NCBI GenBank assembly: GCA_028826165.1
Contig: JAPDFW010000092.1
Coordinates: 868,001 to 932,000, forward strand
Length of the DNA: 64,000 bases
Direction of reading: 5' to 3'
DNA from: Anaeramoeba ignava
Taxonomy: Eukaryota > Metamonada > Anaeramoebidae
Part shown: positions 14,023 through 23,270 of the stretch, one piece after another
How positions within the stretch are numbered: the first letter of the stretch is position 1
Layout of the letters: each line of letters begins with the position of its first letter
Program-made: the position numbers and the translations under genes
Notes under the pieces: generated by a model
What the model was told of the DNA's origin: nothing
What the model saw: the letters and a program-made list of their open reading frames with translations, nothing else
Databases searched by the model: none

Positions 14023-15831
14023 TTAATTTTGATTATTAAATTTGTTAATTAATAAATCAATTAAATTTGGATTTGTTTGATTTAATTGAAAATAATCAAT
14101 TCCTGTTTCTAATTCATCAATGATTTCTTGTGTAATTTCAATTTCATCTTTAATTTGATTTGAATAAATCCAATATTCAAATATTTGAAATGATTTATTA
14201 CTTAATTCACTATAATCTGTAACTTTGTTAGATTTATCTTCTGTAACAGATAAAAACATTCCTCGATATAATTCACTTCTCATTATTAATATTAATTTGG
14301 GAAATTTATATTGTTTTTCTTCTCTTTCAATAATAAAATCTTTTTCATTTTCATTTTCATTTTCATTTAAATAAATTCTTTTAATTATTTCTTCAATTTT
14401 TTCATTTGAATTTATAATTTCTTTAATTTCTGAATATAATTTTGGATTTATTATTCTGTTTGAATAAATCATTTCAAATATTTGATTTGATTCTTTAATT
14501 GATTTATTTGAAATAATTTCTTGAAGTTTTTCAATTTCATTTTGATTTTGATTTAATCTATATTTTAATATTAATTTATGAGCTTCTATTATTTCTCCAT
14601 TTTCTGTTTTAAATGAAATATTACAAAATTCTTTTCTTTGAAATAGTTTTATCAAATCTTCTTCAAGATTAGAAAAAGAATGAGGAGAATAATAAAGAAA
14701 TGAATTGAAAGATCCACAATAAATATGATAATTGGAAATATTTTCATTAAATCTTAATTTAGGAAGTTCAATTTGTATTGGAATTAGTTGATCATTTGTT
14801 GTATCTCCAGTTCCTAATTGACCAAAAAAATTATCTCCAAATCCAATTACTTTTGAATTAGAAGTTAAAATCAAAGTATGATCAAATCCAACAGAAAAAT
14901 CAAGAATATTATCATCATTTTCAAATAAAGATGATTTGATTTCAGTAAATTCATAAGTATTTTCCTCAAGTGCATTATAGAGATAGTTTCCACATGAATA
15001 AAGTTTTCTTTTTTGATTTTCATTTTCATCTTCATTTCCATCTTCAATCAACATTATTGAATGATAAAAGCTAGATTGAATATCAATTATTTTACCTTTT
15101 GGAATATTTTGGATTTTAGTTAATTTTTTGATTTCTGTTTCTTCTTTTCTTAATTCTCCTAATCCAAGTTGACCATATCCATTATCACCGCATCCAAATA
15201 ATTCTTGATTTGAATTTAAAAGAAAAACATGATTTGAAGAATTTCCTGAAAATATTTTAGAAACATTTTTCATCATTAAAATTGGTTTTTCTGTTATTTC
15301 AAGTGTTTTAGAATCAAAACCAAGTTGACCATATTTATTTGAACCAATTCCATAAACATTTTGATTTGAAGTTAATAAGTAAATTGAACCATCACCAGAA
15401 ACAATATCTTGAATTATTCTATCATTTTTATCTTCAATTAATGATGAAATATTGATAAATTCTTTTGGATTTTTTGGATTAATATTATCTCCTTTGGCAA
15501 ATACATTTCCTTCTTTTGTTAAAATAGCTTCATTATCATCACCAACAGTTACTTTTTGAATATTTTCAATTTGGATTTTTGAAGGATTTTGTTTTGAATC
15601 ATTTTCATCTGAATATTCTATTGCTTTTCCATTTTTAAAAAGGAAAATTATTGAAAATAAACCTGTTGAAATTTGTTTAATTTGTTTTTCATTTTCATTT
15701 TCATTTTCATTTTCATTTTCATTTTCATTTTCATTTTCAAATTTAAATTGAATTGGTTTTGTTATTTTATCTGGTTTATTTTTGATAAGTTTTGGTTCTT
15801 CATTTCTTCCAAAAAATATAATTTCATTCAT
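14023..15831 (-). CDS. RCC1-repeat protein with two BTB/POZ domains
   Basis: The 602-residue, single-exon protein has an N-terminal RCC1-type propeller with blade signatures (NVYGIGSNKYGQLGFD, ELFGCGDNGYGQLGLGE, VIGFGDNFFGQLGTGD). A first BTB/POZ follows (EFCNISFKTENGEIIEAHKL) and a second, more divergent one at the C-terminus (KFPKLILIMRSELYRGMFLS ... FEYWIYSNQI). RCC1-BTB proteins in animals (RCBTB1/2) act with Cullin-3 ligases; a similar role here is inference. A Glu-Asn dipeptide run of eight units lies near residue 32 and varies between paralogs. Four such genes occur in the window, two on each strand, with an identical 27-bp 5' element. No frame defects were seen. Confidence 0.88.
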   Translation of the reverse strand: MNEIIFFGRNEEPKLIKNKPDKITKPIQFKFENENENENENENENENEKQIKQISTGLFSIIFLFKNGKAIEYSDENDSKQNPSKIQIENIQKVTVGDDNEAILTKEGNVFAKGDNINPKNPKEFINISSLIEDKNDRIIQDIVSGDGSIYLLTSNQNVYGIGSNKYGQLGFDSKTLEITEKPILMMKNVSKIFSGNSSNHVFLLNSNQELFGCGDNGYGQLGLGELRKEETEIKKLTKIQNIPKGKIIDIQSSFYHSIMLIEDGNEDENENQKRKLYSCGNYLYNALEENTYEFTEIKSSLFENDDNILDFSVGFDHTLILTSNSKVIGFGDNFFGQLGTGDTTNDQLIPIQIELPKLRFNENISNYHIYCGSFNSFLYYSPHSFSNLEEDLIKLFQRKEFCNISFKTENGEIIEAHKLILKYRLNQNQNEIEKLQEIISNKSIKESNQIFEMIYSNRIINPKLYSEIKEIINSNEKIEEIIKRIYLNENENENEKDFIIEREEKQYKFPKLILIMRSELYRGMFLSVTEDKSNKVTDYSELSNKSFQIFEYWIYSNQIKDEIEITQEIIDELETGIDYFQLNQTNPNLIDLLINKFNNQN

Positions 15832-15854
15832 TTTTGAAAAGAAAAAAAATGAAA

Positions 15855-16121
15855 AATGATTTTGGAATTTTAATTTTGATTTTGATTTTAATTTTAATTT
15901 TTATTTTAATTTTGATTTTAATTTTAATTTTGATTTAAATTTTAATTTTAATTTCAATTTTAATTTTGATTTTGATTTTGATTTTGATTTTAATTTTAAT
16001 TTGGATTTTAATTTTAATTGGAATTTTAATTTTAATTTTAATTTTAATTTTAATTTTAATTTTAATTTTAATTTTAATTTTAATTTTAATTTTAATTTTG
16101 ATTTTAATTTAAATTTTGATT
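15855..16121. repeat. TTTTAA/TTTTGA hexamer spacer between RCC1-BTB genes
   Basis: The spacer is a run of TTTTAA and TTTTGA hexamers (plus-strand sense) separating the 5' end of one RCC1-BTB gene from the 3' end of the next. The counterpart 23062-23235 on the other arm is the reverse complement type (AAAATT/AAAATC). No gene was seen. Confidence 0.85.
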
Positions 16122-17882
16122 TTAATTTTGATTATTAAATTTTTTAATTAATAAATCAAATAAATTTGGATTTGTTTGATTTAATTGAAAATAATCAATT
16201 CCAATTTGAAGTTCATCAATAATTTCTTGTGTAATTTGAATTTCATTTTTAATTTGATTTGAATAAATCCAATATTCAAATATTTGAAATGATTTATTAC
16301 TTAATTCACTATAATCTGTAACTTTATTTGATTTATCTTCTGTTACAGATAAAAACATTCCTCGATATAATTCACTTCTCATTATTAATATTAATTTGGG
16401 AAATTTATATTGTTTTTCTTCTCTTTCAATAATAAAATCTTTTTCATTTTCATTTAAATAAATTCTTTTCATTGTTTCTTCAATTTTTTCATTTGAATTT
16501 ATAATTTCTTTAATTTCTGAATATAATTTTGGATTTATTATTCTGTTTGAATAAATCATTTCAAATATTTGATTTGATTCTTTAATTGATTTTGTTGAAA
16601 TAATTTCTTGAAGTTTTTCAATTTCATTTTGGTTTTGATTTTGATTTAATCTATATTTCAATATTAATTTATGAGCTTTGATTATTTCTCCATTTTCTGT
16701 TTTAAATGAAATATCACAAAATTCTTTTCTTCGAAATAGTTTTATCAAATCTTCTTCAAGATTAGAAAGAAAAGGAGAATAATAAAGAAATGAATTGAAA
16801 GATCCACAATAAATATGATAATTGGAAATATTTTCATTAAATCTTAATTTAGGAAGTTCAATTTGTATTGGAATTAATTGATCATTTGTTGTATCTTCAG
16901 TTCCTAATTGACCATAAACATTATTTCCAAATCCAATTAATTTTGAATTGGAAGTTAAAATCAAAGTATGTTCAAATCCAACAGAAAAATCAAGAATATT
17001 ATCATCATCTTCAAATAAAGATGATTTGATTTCAGTAAATTCATAAGTATTTTCCTCAAGTGCATTATAGAGATAATATCCACATGAATAAAGTTTTCTT
17101 TTTGGATTTTCATTTTCATCTTCAATCAACATTATTGAATGAAAATATGCACATTGAATATCAATTATTTTGCCTTTTGGAATATTTTGGATTTTAGTTA
17201 ATTTTTTGATTTCTGTTTCTTCTTTTCTTAATTCTCCTAATCCAAGTTGATCATATCCATTATATCCGCATCCAAATAATTCTTGATTTGAATTTAAAAG
17301 AAAAACATGATTTGAAGTATTTCCTGAAAATATTTTAGAAACATTTTTCATCATTAAAATTGGTTTTTCTGTTATTTCAAGTGTTTCAGAATCAAAACCA
17401 AGTTGACCATATTTATTTGAACCAATTCCATAAACATTTTGATTTGAAGTTAATAAGTAAATTGAACCATCACCAGAAACGACATCTTGAATTACTCTAT
17501 CATTTTTATCTTCAATTAATGATGAAATATTGATAAATTCTTTTGGATTTTTTGGATTAATATTATCTCCTTTGGCAAATACATTTCCTTCTTTTGTTAA
17601 AATAGCTTCATTATCATCACCAACAGTTACTTTTTGAATATTTTCTTCAATTTGAATTTTTGAAGGATTTTGATTTGAATCATTTTCTCTTAAATATTCT
17701 ATTGCTTTTCCATTTTTAAAAAGGAAAATTATTGAAAATAAACCTGATGAAATTTGTTTAATTTGTTTTTCATTTTCATTTTCATTTTCAAATTTAAATT
17801 GAATTGGTTTTGTTATTATATTTGGTTTATTTTCGATAAGTTTTGGAGATTGATTTATACCAAAAAATATAATTTCATTCAT
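16122..17882 (-). CDS. RCC1-repeat protein with two BTB/POZ domains (paralog 2)
   Basis: This 586-residue paralog of the gene at 14023-15831 is nearly identical along most of its length. The propeller blades are recognisable (NVYGIGSNKYGQLGFD, ELFGCGYNGYDQLGLGE, LIGFGNNVYGQLGTED), followed by BTB1 (EFCDISFKTENGEIIKAHKL) and BTB2 (KFPKLILIMRSELYRGMFLS). The Glu-Asn run has only three units. Single exon, no lesions. Compared with paralog 1 the differences fall mostly in the blade loops (for example GYNGYD for GDNGYG), the surface where RCC1 propellers usually bind partners. The shared 5' element sits at 17883-17909. A Cullin-3 adaptor function is inferred from the architecture only. Confidence 0.87.
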   Translation of the reverse strand: MNEIIFFGINQSPKLIENKPNIITKPIQFKFENENENEKQIKQISSGLFSIIFLFKNGKAIEYLRENDSNQNPSKIQIEENIQKVTVGDDNEAILTKEGNVFAKGDNINPKNPKEFINISSLIEDKNDRVIQDVVSGDGSIYLLTSNQNVYGIGSNKYGQLGFDSETLEITEKPILMMKNVSKIFSGNTSNHVFLLNSNQELFGCGYNGYDQLGLGELRKEETEIKKLTKIQNIPKGKIIDIQCAYFHSIMLIEDENENPKRKLYSCGYYLYNALEENTYEFTEIKSSLFEDDDNILDFSVGFEHTLILTSNSKLIGFGNNVYGQLGTEDTTNDQLIPIQIELPKLRFNENISNYHIYCGSFNSFLYYSPFLSNLEEDLIKLFRRKEFCDISFKTENGEIIKAHKLILKYRLNQNQNQNEIEKLQEIISTKSIKESNQIFEMIYSNRIINPKLYSEIKEIINSNEKIEETMKRIYLNENEKDFIIEREEKQYKFPKLILIMRSELYRGMFLSVTEDKSNKVTDYSELSNKSFQIFEYWIYSNQIKNEIQITQEIIDELQIGIDYFQLNQTNPNLFDLLIKKFNNQN

Positions 17883-17909
17883 TTTTGAAAAGAAAAAAAA
17901 TGAAAAATG

Positions 17910-18029
17910 AATTTTGGAATTTTAATTTTAATTTTGATTTTGATTTTAATTTTTATTTTAATTTTAATTTTAATTTTAATTTTAATTTTAATTTTAATTT
18001 TGATTTTAATTTTAATTTTGATTTTGATT
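17910..18029. repeat. TTTTAA/TTTTGA hexamer spacer
   Basis: This short array of TTTTAA and TTTTGA hexamers lies between the 5' element of the RCC1-BTB gene and the stop codon of the BTB-TLDc gene. No gene was seen. Confidence 0.85.
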
Positions 18030-19646
18030 TTAAATGAAATAAGTTTCAAGTTCATCAACAACCCATGAATTATAAGAACCAGCTAAATAACTTTTAGATT
18101 CATCTGTTTGATAAGTGATTCCATCAGGTAGATTATAACTATAACCAAAATTTGACCAACCAGGTTGTAAATTAGAAATTAAGAAAAAATCACCACCTCC
18201 TCCAAAAATTGGACCATGACTTGAAAAATTATAATAAATTGAATTTGGTTCTTGTCCCGTTTTAATTGAGAATTTCTTAGCCTCTCGATCATTCTTGTCA
18301 TTTCTTAAGGAAAAAATAAAAGCATCTGGATCAATGATATATCCAAAATCTTTATTTCTATAATCTTCATTCCATTGTGATTTATCAGTTGTAAATCCAA
18401 TTTGAGTAAATCCTCCAAAAATGAAATTATCTTTTGTTTTGATAATAATTAACGTTTTTCCTTGATTATCCACATATTTATGCCAATTTCTACAATCAAA
18501 TCCATTTGTTTTTGCTGAAAATCCTTTTTTCATTTTAGAAAAAAAATCATTATCATTTATCCATTCTCTTAATTTCTTAATATACTCAATTTCTCTAATA
18601 ATTTCGGAATCGGCAAATTGTGGAAAACTTTGTTTCATTTCTGCAAAATATTTATCATATCGATCGAAAACAGGTTTCATTTTCTCAATTTCTAATTTCA
18701 TTTTCTGATATTTGGATTTCAATTCTTGATTTTCTTTGTTTTTTTCTTTGATTTTCTTTTCCGTTTTCTCAATTTCTTTTTTCCATTTTTCTTCCAATAG
18801 AATTTCTTTGATCTCAATGCTGTCTGGGAATTTCTCTTCAATTTCCTTTTCTTGTCTTTGAAAAATTGTGCAATGGAGATTAATTAAAAAAGATTTGGGA
18901 AAAAAATCAAATTGTTTTAATTTATCAAAATCTTGTTTTGAAATTGAATCTTTATCAAATAACGAAAAAAAAGAATGAAATTGTCTTTTCTTCTCAATAA
19001 TTCTTTTCTGAAAATTAGTCCCTATTAATCCCTCATTTCTTTTTTCAATCCAATTATTTAAAAATTGAAAAAAATCAAATTGAAAAATTTCTTTTTTTTC
19101 TTGTTTAAATTGAATAAATTTGATAATTTCTTCTTTAGTTAAATTGAATAAATTCTCATTATTCTGAATTTGGGAAAAATTTTGATTTATTAATTCAAAA
19201 CATTTTATTTCAATTTCATTTAATTTTAAATTTCGATTTTGGAATAAAAATTGGAAAAAATTTGAATAATTAATTGAATTTGAAATTTTTTTTTGAATAA
19301 TTTCTTTCAATAAATTTAATTTAAAATAAATTGAAATTTCCAATAATTGGAAAAGATTTTCTTGATTCTCAAAAGAAATATTTCCATAATAAATATAACT
19401 CAAAATTGATTCCATTTCTTTTTTATTAAATTGTTTTAAAGAAATTGAATTTGTCTCTTTCTTTTTTTCTTTTAATAAAACGTTAAAAAAAGGAGATCTT
19501 GAAGATAAAATTGATTTATGAACTTTAATTTCAAAAGGATTTGGTTCATTCTCAACAAAAATTGAAAAATCTGTAAATGAATTTTCATTTAAAAGGTTTG
19601 AATAATCTTCAATTAAATTTTCTATTACTTTTTTTTCTTGATTCAT
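18030..19646 (-). CDS. BTB-BACK protein with C-terminal TLDc domain (type A)
   Basis: The protein has 538 residues in one exon. An N-terminal BTB/POZ (FTDFSIFVENEPNPFEIKVH, KSILSSRSPFFNVLL) leads into a BACK-like helical region. A Lys/Glu coiled coil follows at roughly 270-335, then a TLDc domain to the C-terminus (GFSAKTNGFDCRNW, GKTLIIIKTKDNFIFGGFTQ, AFIFSLRNDKNDR, SYLAGSYNSWVVDELETYFI). BTB-BACK proteins are typically Cullin-3 substrate adaptors. TLDc domains (OXR1, NCOA7) bind the V-ATPase and relate to oxidative-stress resistance. Combining the two functions is inference. The coiled coil distinguishes type A (this gene and 26140-27729) from the other six TLDc genes. Its start faces that of the next gene across 84 bp. 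Confidence 0.88.
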   Translation of the reverse strand: MNQEKKVIENLIEDYSNLLNENSFTDFSIFVENEPNPFEIKVHKSILSSRSPFFNVLLKEKKKETNSISLKQFNKKEMESILSYIYYGNISFENQENLFQLLEISIYFKLNLLKEIIQKKISNSINYSNFFQFLFQNRNLKLNEIEIKCFELINQNFSQIQNNENLFNLTKEEIIKFIQFKQEKKEIFQFDFFQFLNNWIEKRNEGLIGTNFQKRIIEKKRQFHSFFSLFDKDSISKQDFDKLKQFDFFPKSFLINLHCTIFQRQEKEIEEKFPDSIEIKEILLEEKWKKEIEKTEKKIKEKNKENQELKSKYQKMKLEIEKMKPVFDRYDKYFAEMKQSFPQFADSEIIREIEYIKKLREWINDNDFFSKMKKGFSAKTNGFDCRNWHKYVDNQGKTLIIIKTKDNFIFGGFTQIGFTTDKSQWNEDYRNKDFGYIIDPDAFIFSLRNDKNDREAKKFSIKTGQEPNSIYYNFSSHGPIFGGGGDFFLISNLQPGWSNFGYSYNLPDGITYQTDESKSYLAGSYNSWVVDELETYFI

Positions 19647-19730
19647 TTTTCTTTAAAAATTGGAGAATGAAAATGAAAAAAATGAAAAAAATGAAAATTT
19701 ATTTTTTTTTCTTTTCAAATTTTAATAAAA
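19647..19730. promoter_or_regulatory. Compact bidirectional promoter at centre of mirror cluster
   Basis: This 84-bp spacer separates two divergent BTB-TLDc start codons. It holds AATGAAAAAAATGAAAAA repeats on one half (minus-strand CATTTTTT) and a T-run with CTTTTCAAATTTTAATAAAA on the other. It is the symmetry axis of the cluster: TLDc, RCC1-BTB, RCC1-BTB outward on both sides. Confidence 0.55.
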
Positions 19731-21203
19731 ATGGAAACTTATTCAAATTTAGAAAAACTTTCAAATGATTTAAAAAATTTATTTCAAAATCAAAATCAAA
19801 ATGAAAATTATTTTGATTTTGAAATAATTTGTGAACAAAACAAAACTTCATTTAAAACTCATAAATCAATTCTTTCTTCAAGAAGTCAATATTTTAAATC
19901 TCTTTTTAATTCTAAAATGAAAGAATATCAAGAAAATAAATTAGTTTTAAAAGATGTTTCAAGTTCAATTCTATCTTCAATTTTGAATTATTTTTATTCA
20001 GGAAAAATTGAAATTAATTTAGAAAATGCAATTCAAATTTTAATTTTTTCATCAAAATATTTAATTGATGAATTAATTGAAATTTCTTCAAAATTTATCA
20101 AAAATAATTTTCAATTTGAAACTGTTGTTGATATTCTTAAATTATCTGAAAGAATGAGCTTAAATCAATTACTAGATTCTTCTTATAAATTTATTTTGGA
20201 AAATTTCGATGAATTTATCAAAACTTCTCATTTTTTTGAACTTGAAGAAAATCATTTAAATTCAATATTATTAAACGATAAAATTCCAATAAATGAATTT
20301 GAACTTTTTCAATCAATAATAAAATGGGGAAAATATAAATCAAATATTAATCAAATCAAACATAATAAAAAATTAAAAAAGAAAGAAAAAGAAAAATTAA
20401 AAAACCAAATTTCAAATATTATTGAAAAAATCAGATTTATTGATTTCTCAAAAAAAGAACTTACAGATACTTTGAAAGAATATGCAATTCCAAATCAAAT
20501 TTCACAAAAATTAATTCAATTTCAAAAACTTCAAAACCAAAAAAATGAAACAGAGCTAAATCAATTTACTGAAAAAGAAGATTCATTAATTTTCAAATCA
20601 AGAAAAAGATTTAAATTTCAATCATCAATTCTAACTCAAGAAAAAAAATATTTCAAGAAATTAAGAGAATGGATAAATGATGATAGCTTCTTTTACAAAA
20701 TGAAAATAGGATATTCAGCCAAAAGAGATGGATTTGATTGTTATAAATGGCATGAAATCTGTGATGATAAAGGAAAAACATTAATTATTATCAAAACAAA
20801 AGATAATTATATTTTTGGAGGATTTACTCAAATTGGATTTACAACTGATAAATCACAATGGAATGAACGTTTTAGGAATTTTCCATATGGATCAATTATT
20901 GATTCAAAAGCATTTATTTTCTCATTAAGAAATGACAAGAATGATAGAAAACCAGAAAAATTTTCAATTCAAAAAGGAGAAGAAAAAAACTCTCTTTATT
21001 ATCGCTTGGAATATGGTCCAACCTTTGGAGCGAATTCATCTTCTGATTTATGGTTAGATTCTCATTTAAAATCTGGGATGTCTAACATTGGAGTTAATTA
21101 CAATATACCTAAAGGAATTACTTACAATGCAAATGAAGCAAAAGGCTATTTAGCTGGATATGGTAATTGGAAAGTTGATGAACTTGAATGTTTTTTCATT
21201 TAA
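19731..21203 (+). CDS. BTB-BACK protein with C-terminal TLDc domain (type B)
   Basis: The protein has 490 residues in one exon. BTB/POZ at about 25-120 (NYFDFEIICEQNKTSFKTHK, SILSSRSQYFKSLF), BACK at about 125-250 (SIIKWGKYKSN, KIRFIDFSKKELTDTL) and TLDc at about 310-490 (GYSAKRDGFDCYKWHEICDD, IFGGFTQIGF, AFIFSLRNDKNDRKPEKF, YLAGYGNWKVDELECFFI). It shares its first ~300 residues closely with the other type-B genes at 28856, 36052 and 39068. The segment between IFGGFT and AFIFSLRND (nt about 20825-20920) differs in length and sequence among paralogs. The start is chosen at METYSNLEKL, conserved in all type-B copies. Role inferred as for type A. Confidence 0.88.
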   Translation: METYSNLEKLSNDLKNLFQNQNQNENYFDFEIICEQNKTSFKTHKSILSSRSQYFKSLFNSKMKEYQENKLVLKDVSSSILSSILNYFYSGKIEINLENAIQILIFSSKYLIDELIEISSKFIKNNFQFETVVDILKLSERMSLNQLLDSSYKFILENFDEFIKTSHFFELEENHLNSILLNDKIPINEFELFQSIIKWGKYKSNINQIKHNKKLKKKEKEKLKNQISNIIEKIRFIDFSKKELTDTLKEYAIPNQISQKLIQFQKLQNQKNETELNQFTEKEDSLIFKSRKRFKFQSSILTQEKKYFKKLREWINDDSFFYKMKIGYSAKRDGFDCYKWHEICDDKGKTLIIIKTKDNYIFGGFTQIGFTTDKSQWNERFRNFPYGSIIDSKAFIFSLRNDKNDRKPEKFSIQKGEEKNSLYYRLEYGPTFGANSSSDLWLDSHLKSGMSNIGVNYNIPKGITYNANEAKGYLAGYGNWKVDELECFFI

Positions 21204-21240
21204 AAATTAAAATCAAAATTAAAATTCAAAATTCAAAATT

Positions 21241-21267
21241 CATTTTTCATTTTTTTTCTTTTCAAAA
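21241..21267 (+). promoter_or_regulatory. Identical 27-bp 5' element of RCC1-BTB genes
   Basis: The block starts CATTTTTCATTTTTTTTC, continues TTTTCAAAA and abuts the ATG. The same 27 bases, in the sense orientation of each gene, occur at 23244-23270 and on the minus strand at 15832-15858 and 17883-17909, so all four intact RCC1-BTB genes carry it. Confidence 0.7.
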
Positions 21268-23061
21268 ATGAATGATTGTTTATTTTTTGGTTGGAATAGA
21301 TATCCAAAACTTATCAAAAATGAACCAGATGAAATAACAAAACCAATTCAATTTAAATTTGAAAATGAAAATGAAAATGAAAATGAAAATGAAAATGAAA
21401 AACAAATTAAACAAATTTCATCAGGAGATTATTCAACAATTTTCCTTTTTGAAAATGGAAAAGCAATAGAATATTTAAGAGAAAATGATTCAAATCAAAA
21501 TCCTTCAAAGATCCAAATTGAAGAAAATATTCAAAAAGTAACTGTTGGTGTTCAAAATGAAGCTATTTTAACAATAGAAGGAAATGTATTTGCCAAAGGA
21601 AGAGATATTAATTCAAATAATCCAAAAGAATTTATCAATATTTCATCATTAATTGAAGATACAAATGATAGAATAGTTGAAGATATTGTTTCTGGATGGG
21701 ATTCAATTTACTTATTAACTTCAAATCAAAATATTTATGGAATTGGTTCAAATCAAATTGGTCAACTTGGTTTTGATTCTAAAACACTTAAAAAAACAGA
21801 AAAACCAATTTTAATGATGAAAAATGTTTCTAAAATATTTTCAGGAAATAATTCATTTCATGTTTTTCTTTTAAATTCAAATCAAGAATTATTTGGATGC
21901 GGATATAATAGTGATGGTCAACTTGGATTAGGAGAATCAAGAAAAGAAAGAATAATACAAGAATTAACCAAAATCCAAAATATTCCAAAAGGCAAAATAA
22001 TTGATATTAAATGTGAAAATTTACATTCAATAATGTTGATTGAAAATGAAAATGAAAATCCAAAAAGAAAACTTTATTCATGTGGATATTCTCCATATAA
22101 TGGACTTGGCAAACATGAATATGAAAATACTTATGAATTTACTGAAATTAAATCATCTTTATTTGAAAATGATGATAATATTCTTGATTTTTCTGTTGGA
22201 TATGTTTATACTTTGATTTTAACATCTAATTCAAAATTAATAGGATTTGGAAATAACACCTATGGTCAATTAGGAACTGGAGATACAAAAACACAATATA
22301 TCCCAATTCAAATTGAACTTCCTAAATTAAAATTTAATGAAAATATTTCTAATTATCATATTTCTTGTGGATATTCGAATTCATTTCTTTATTATTCTCC
22401 TCCTTCTTTTTCCAATCTTGAAGAAGATTTGATAAAACTATTTAGAAGAAAAGAATTTTGTAATATTTCATTTAAAACAGAAAATGGAGAAATAATCAAA
22501 GCTCATAAATTAATATTGAAATATAGATTAAATCAAAATCAAAATCAAATTGAAAAACTTCAAGAAATTATTTCAAATAAATCAATTAAAGAATCAAATC
22601 AAATATTTGAAATGATTTATTCAAACAGAATAATAAATCCAATATTATATTATGAAATTAAAGAAATTATAAATTTAAATGAAAAAATTGAAGAAACAAT
22701 GAAAAGAATTTATTTAAATGAAAATGAAAATGAAAAAGAAAAAGATTTTATTATTGAAAGAAAAGAAAAACAATATAAATTTCCAAAATTAATATTAATA
22801 ATGAGAAGTGAATTATATCGAGGAATGTTTTTATCTGTAACTGAAGATAAATCAAATAAAGTTACAGATTATAGTGAATTAAGTAATAAATCATTTCAAA
22901 TATTTGAATATTGGATTTATTCAAATCAAATTAAAGAAGAAATTGAAATTACACAAGAAATTATTGATGAAATTCAAATTGGAATTGATTATTTTCAATT
23001 AAATCAAACAAATCCAAATTTATTTGATTTATTAATTAATAAATTTAATAATCAAAATTAA
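21268..23061 (+). CDS. RCC1-repeat protein with two BTB/POZ domains (paralog 3)
   Basis: 597 residues, single exon, start MNDCLFFGWNRYPKLIK. RCC1 blades include NIYGIGSNQIGQLGFD, ELFGCGYNSDGQLGLGE and LIGFGNNTYGQLGTGD. BTB1 (EFCNISFKTENGEIIKAHKL) and BTB2 (KFPKLILIMRSELYRGMFLS) follow. Six Glu-Asn units sit near residue 32. A Pro-rich insert SPYNGLGKHEYENTYEF replaces the shorter loop of the minus-strand copies and is shared with paralog 4. The two plus-strand copies are therefore closer to each other than to the minus-strand pair, which fits duplication within each arm or arm-specific gene conversion. Intact. Adaptor role inferred. Confidence 0.87.
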   Translation: MNDCLFFGWNRYPKLIKNEPDEITKPIQFKFENENENENENENEKQIKQISSGDYSTIFLFENGKAIEYLRENDSNQNPSKIQIEENIQKVTVGVQNEAILTIEGNVFAKGRDINSNNPKEFINISSLIEDTNDRIVEDIVSGWDSIYLLTSNQNIYGIGSNQIGQLGFDSKTLKKTEKPILMMKNVSKIFSGNNSFHVFLLNSNQELFGCGYNSDGQLGLGESRKERIIQELTKIQNIPKGKIIDIKCENLHSIMLIENENENPKRKLYSCGYSPYNGLGKHEYENTYEFTEIKSSLFENDDNILDFSVGYVYTLILTSNSKLIGFGNNTYGQLGTGDTKTQYIPIQIELPKLKFNENISNYHISCGYSNSFLYYSPPSFSNLEEDLIKLFRRKEFCNISFKTENGEIIKAHKLILKYRLNQNQNQIEKLQEIISNKSIKESNQIFEMIYSNRIINPILYYEIKEIINLNEKIEETMKRIYLNENENEKEKDFIIERKEKQYKFPKLILIMRSELYRGMFLSVTEDKSNKVTDYSELSNKSFQIFEYWIYSNQIKEEIEITQEIIDEIQIGIDYFQLNQTNPNLFDLLINKFNNQN

Positions 23062-23243
23062 AATTAAAATTAAAATTAAAATTTAAATCAAAATTAAAAT
23101 CAAAATCAAAATTTAAAATTTAAATCAAAATTAAAATTAAAATCAAAATTAAAATTAAAATTAAAATTAAAATTAAAATTAAAATTAAAATTAAAATTAA
23201 AATTAAAATTAAAAATCAAAATTAAAATTAAAATTCCAAAATT
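23062..23243. repeat. AAAATT/AAAATC hexamer spacer
   Basis: AAAATT and AAAATC hexamers fill the gap between the two plus-strand RCC1-BTB genes. This is the mirror counterpart of the TTTTAA array at 15855-16121. No gene was seen. Confidence 0.85.
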
Positions 23244-23270
23244 CATTTTTCATTTTTTTTCTTTTCAAAA

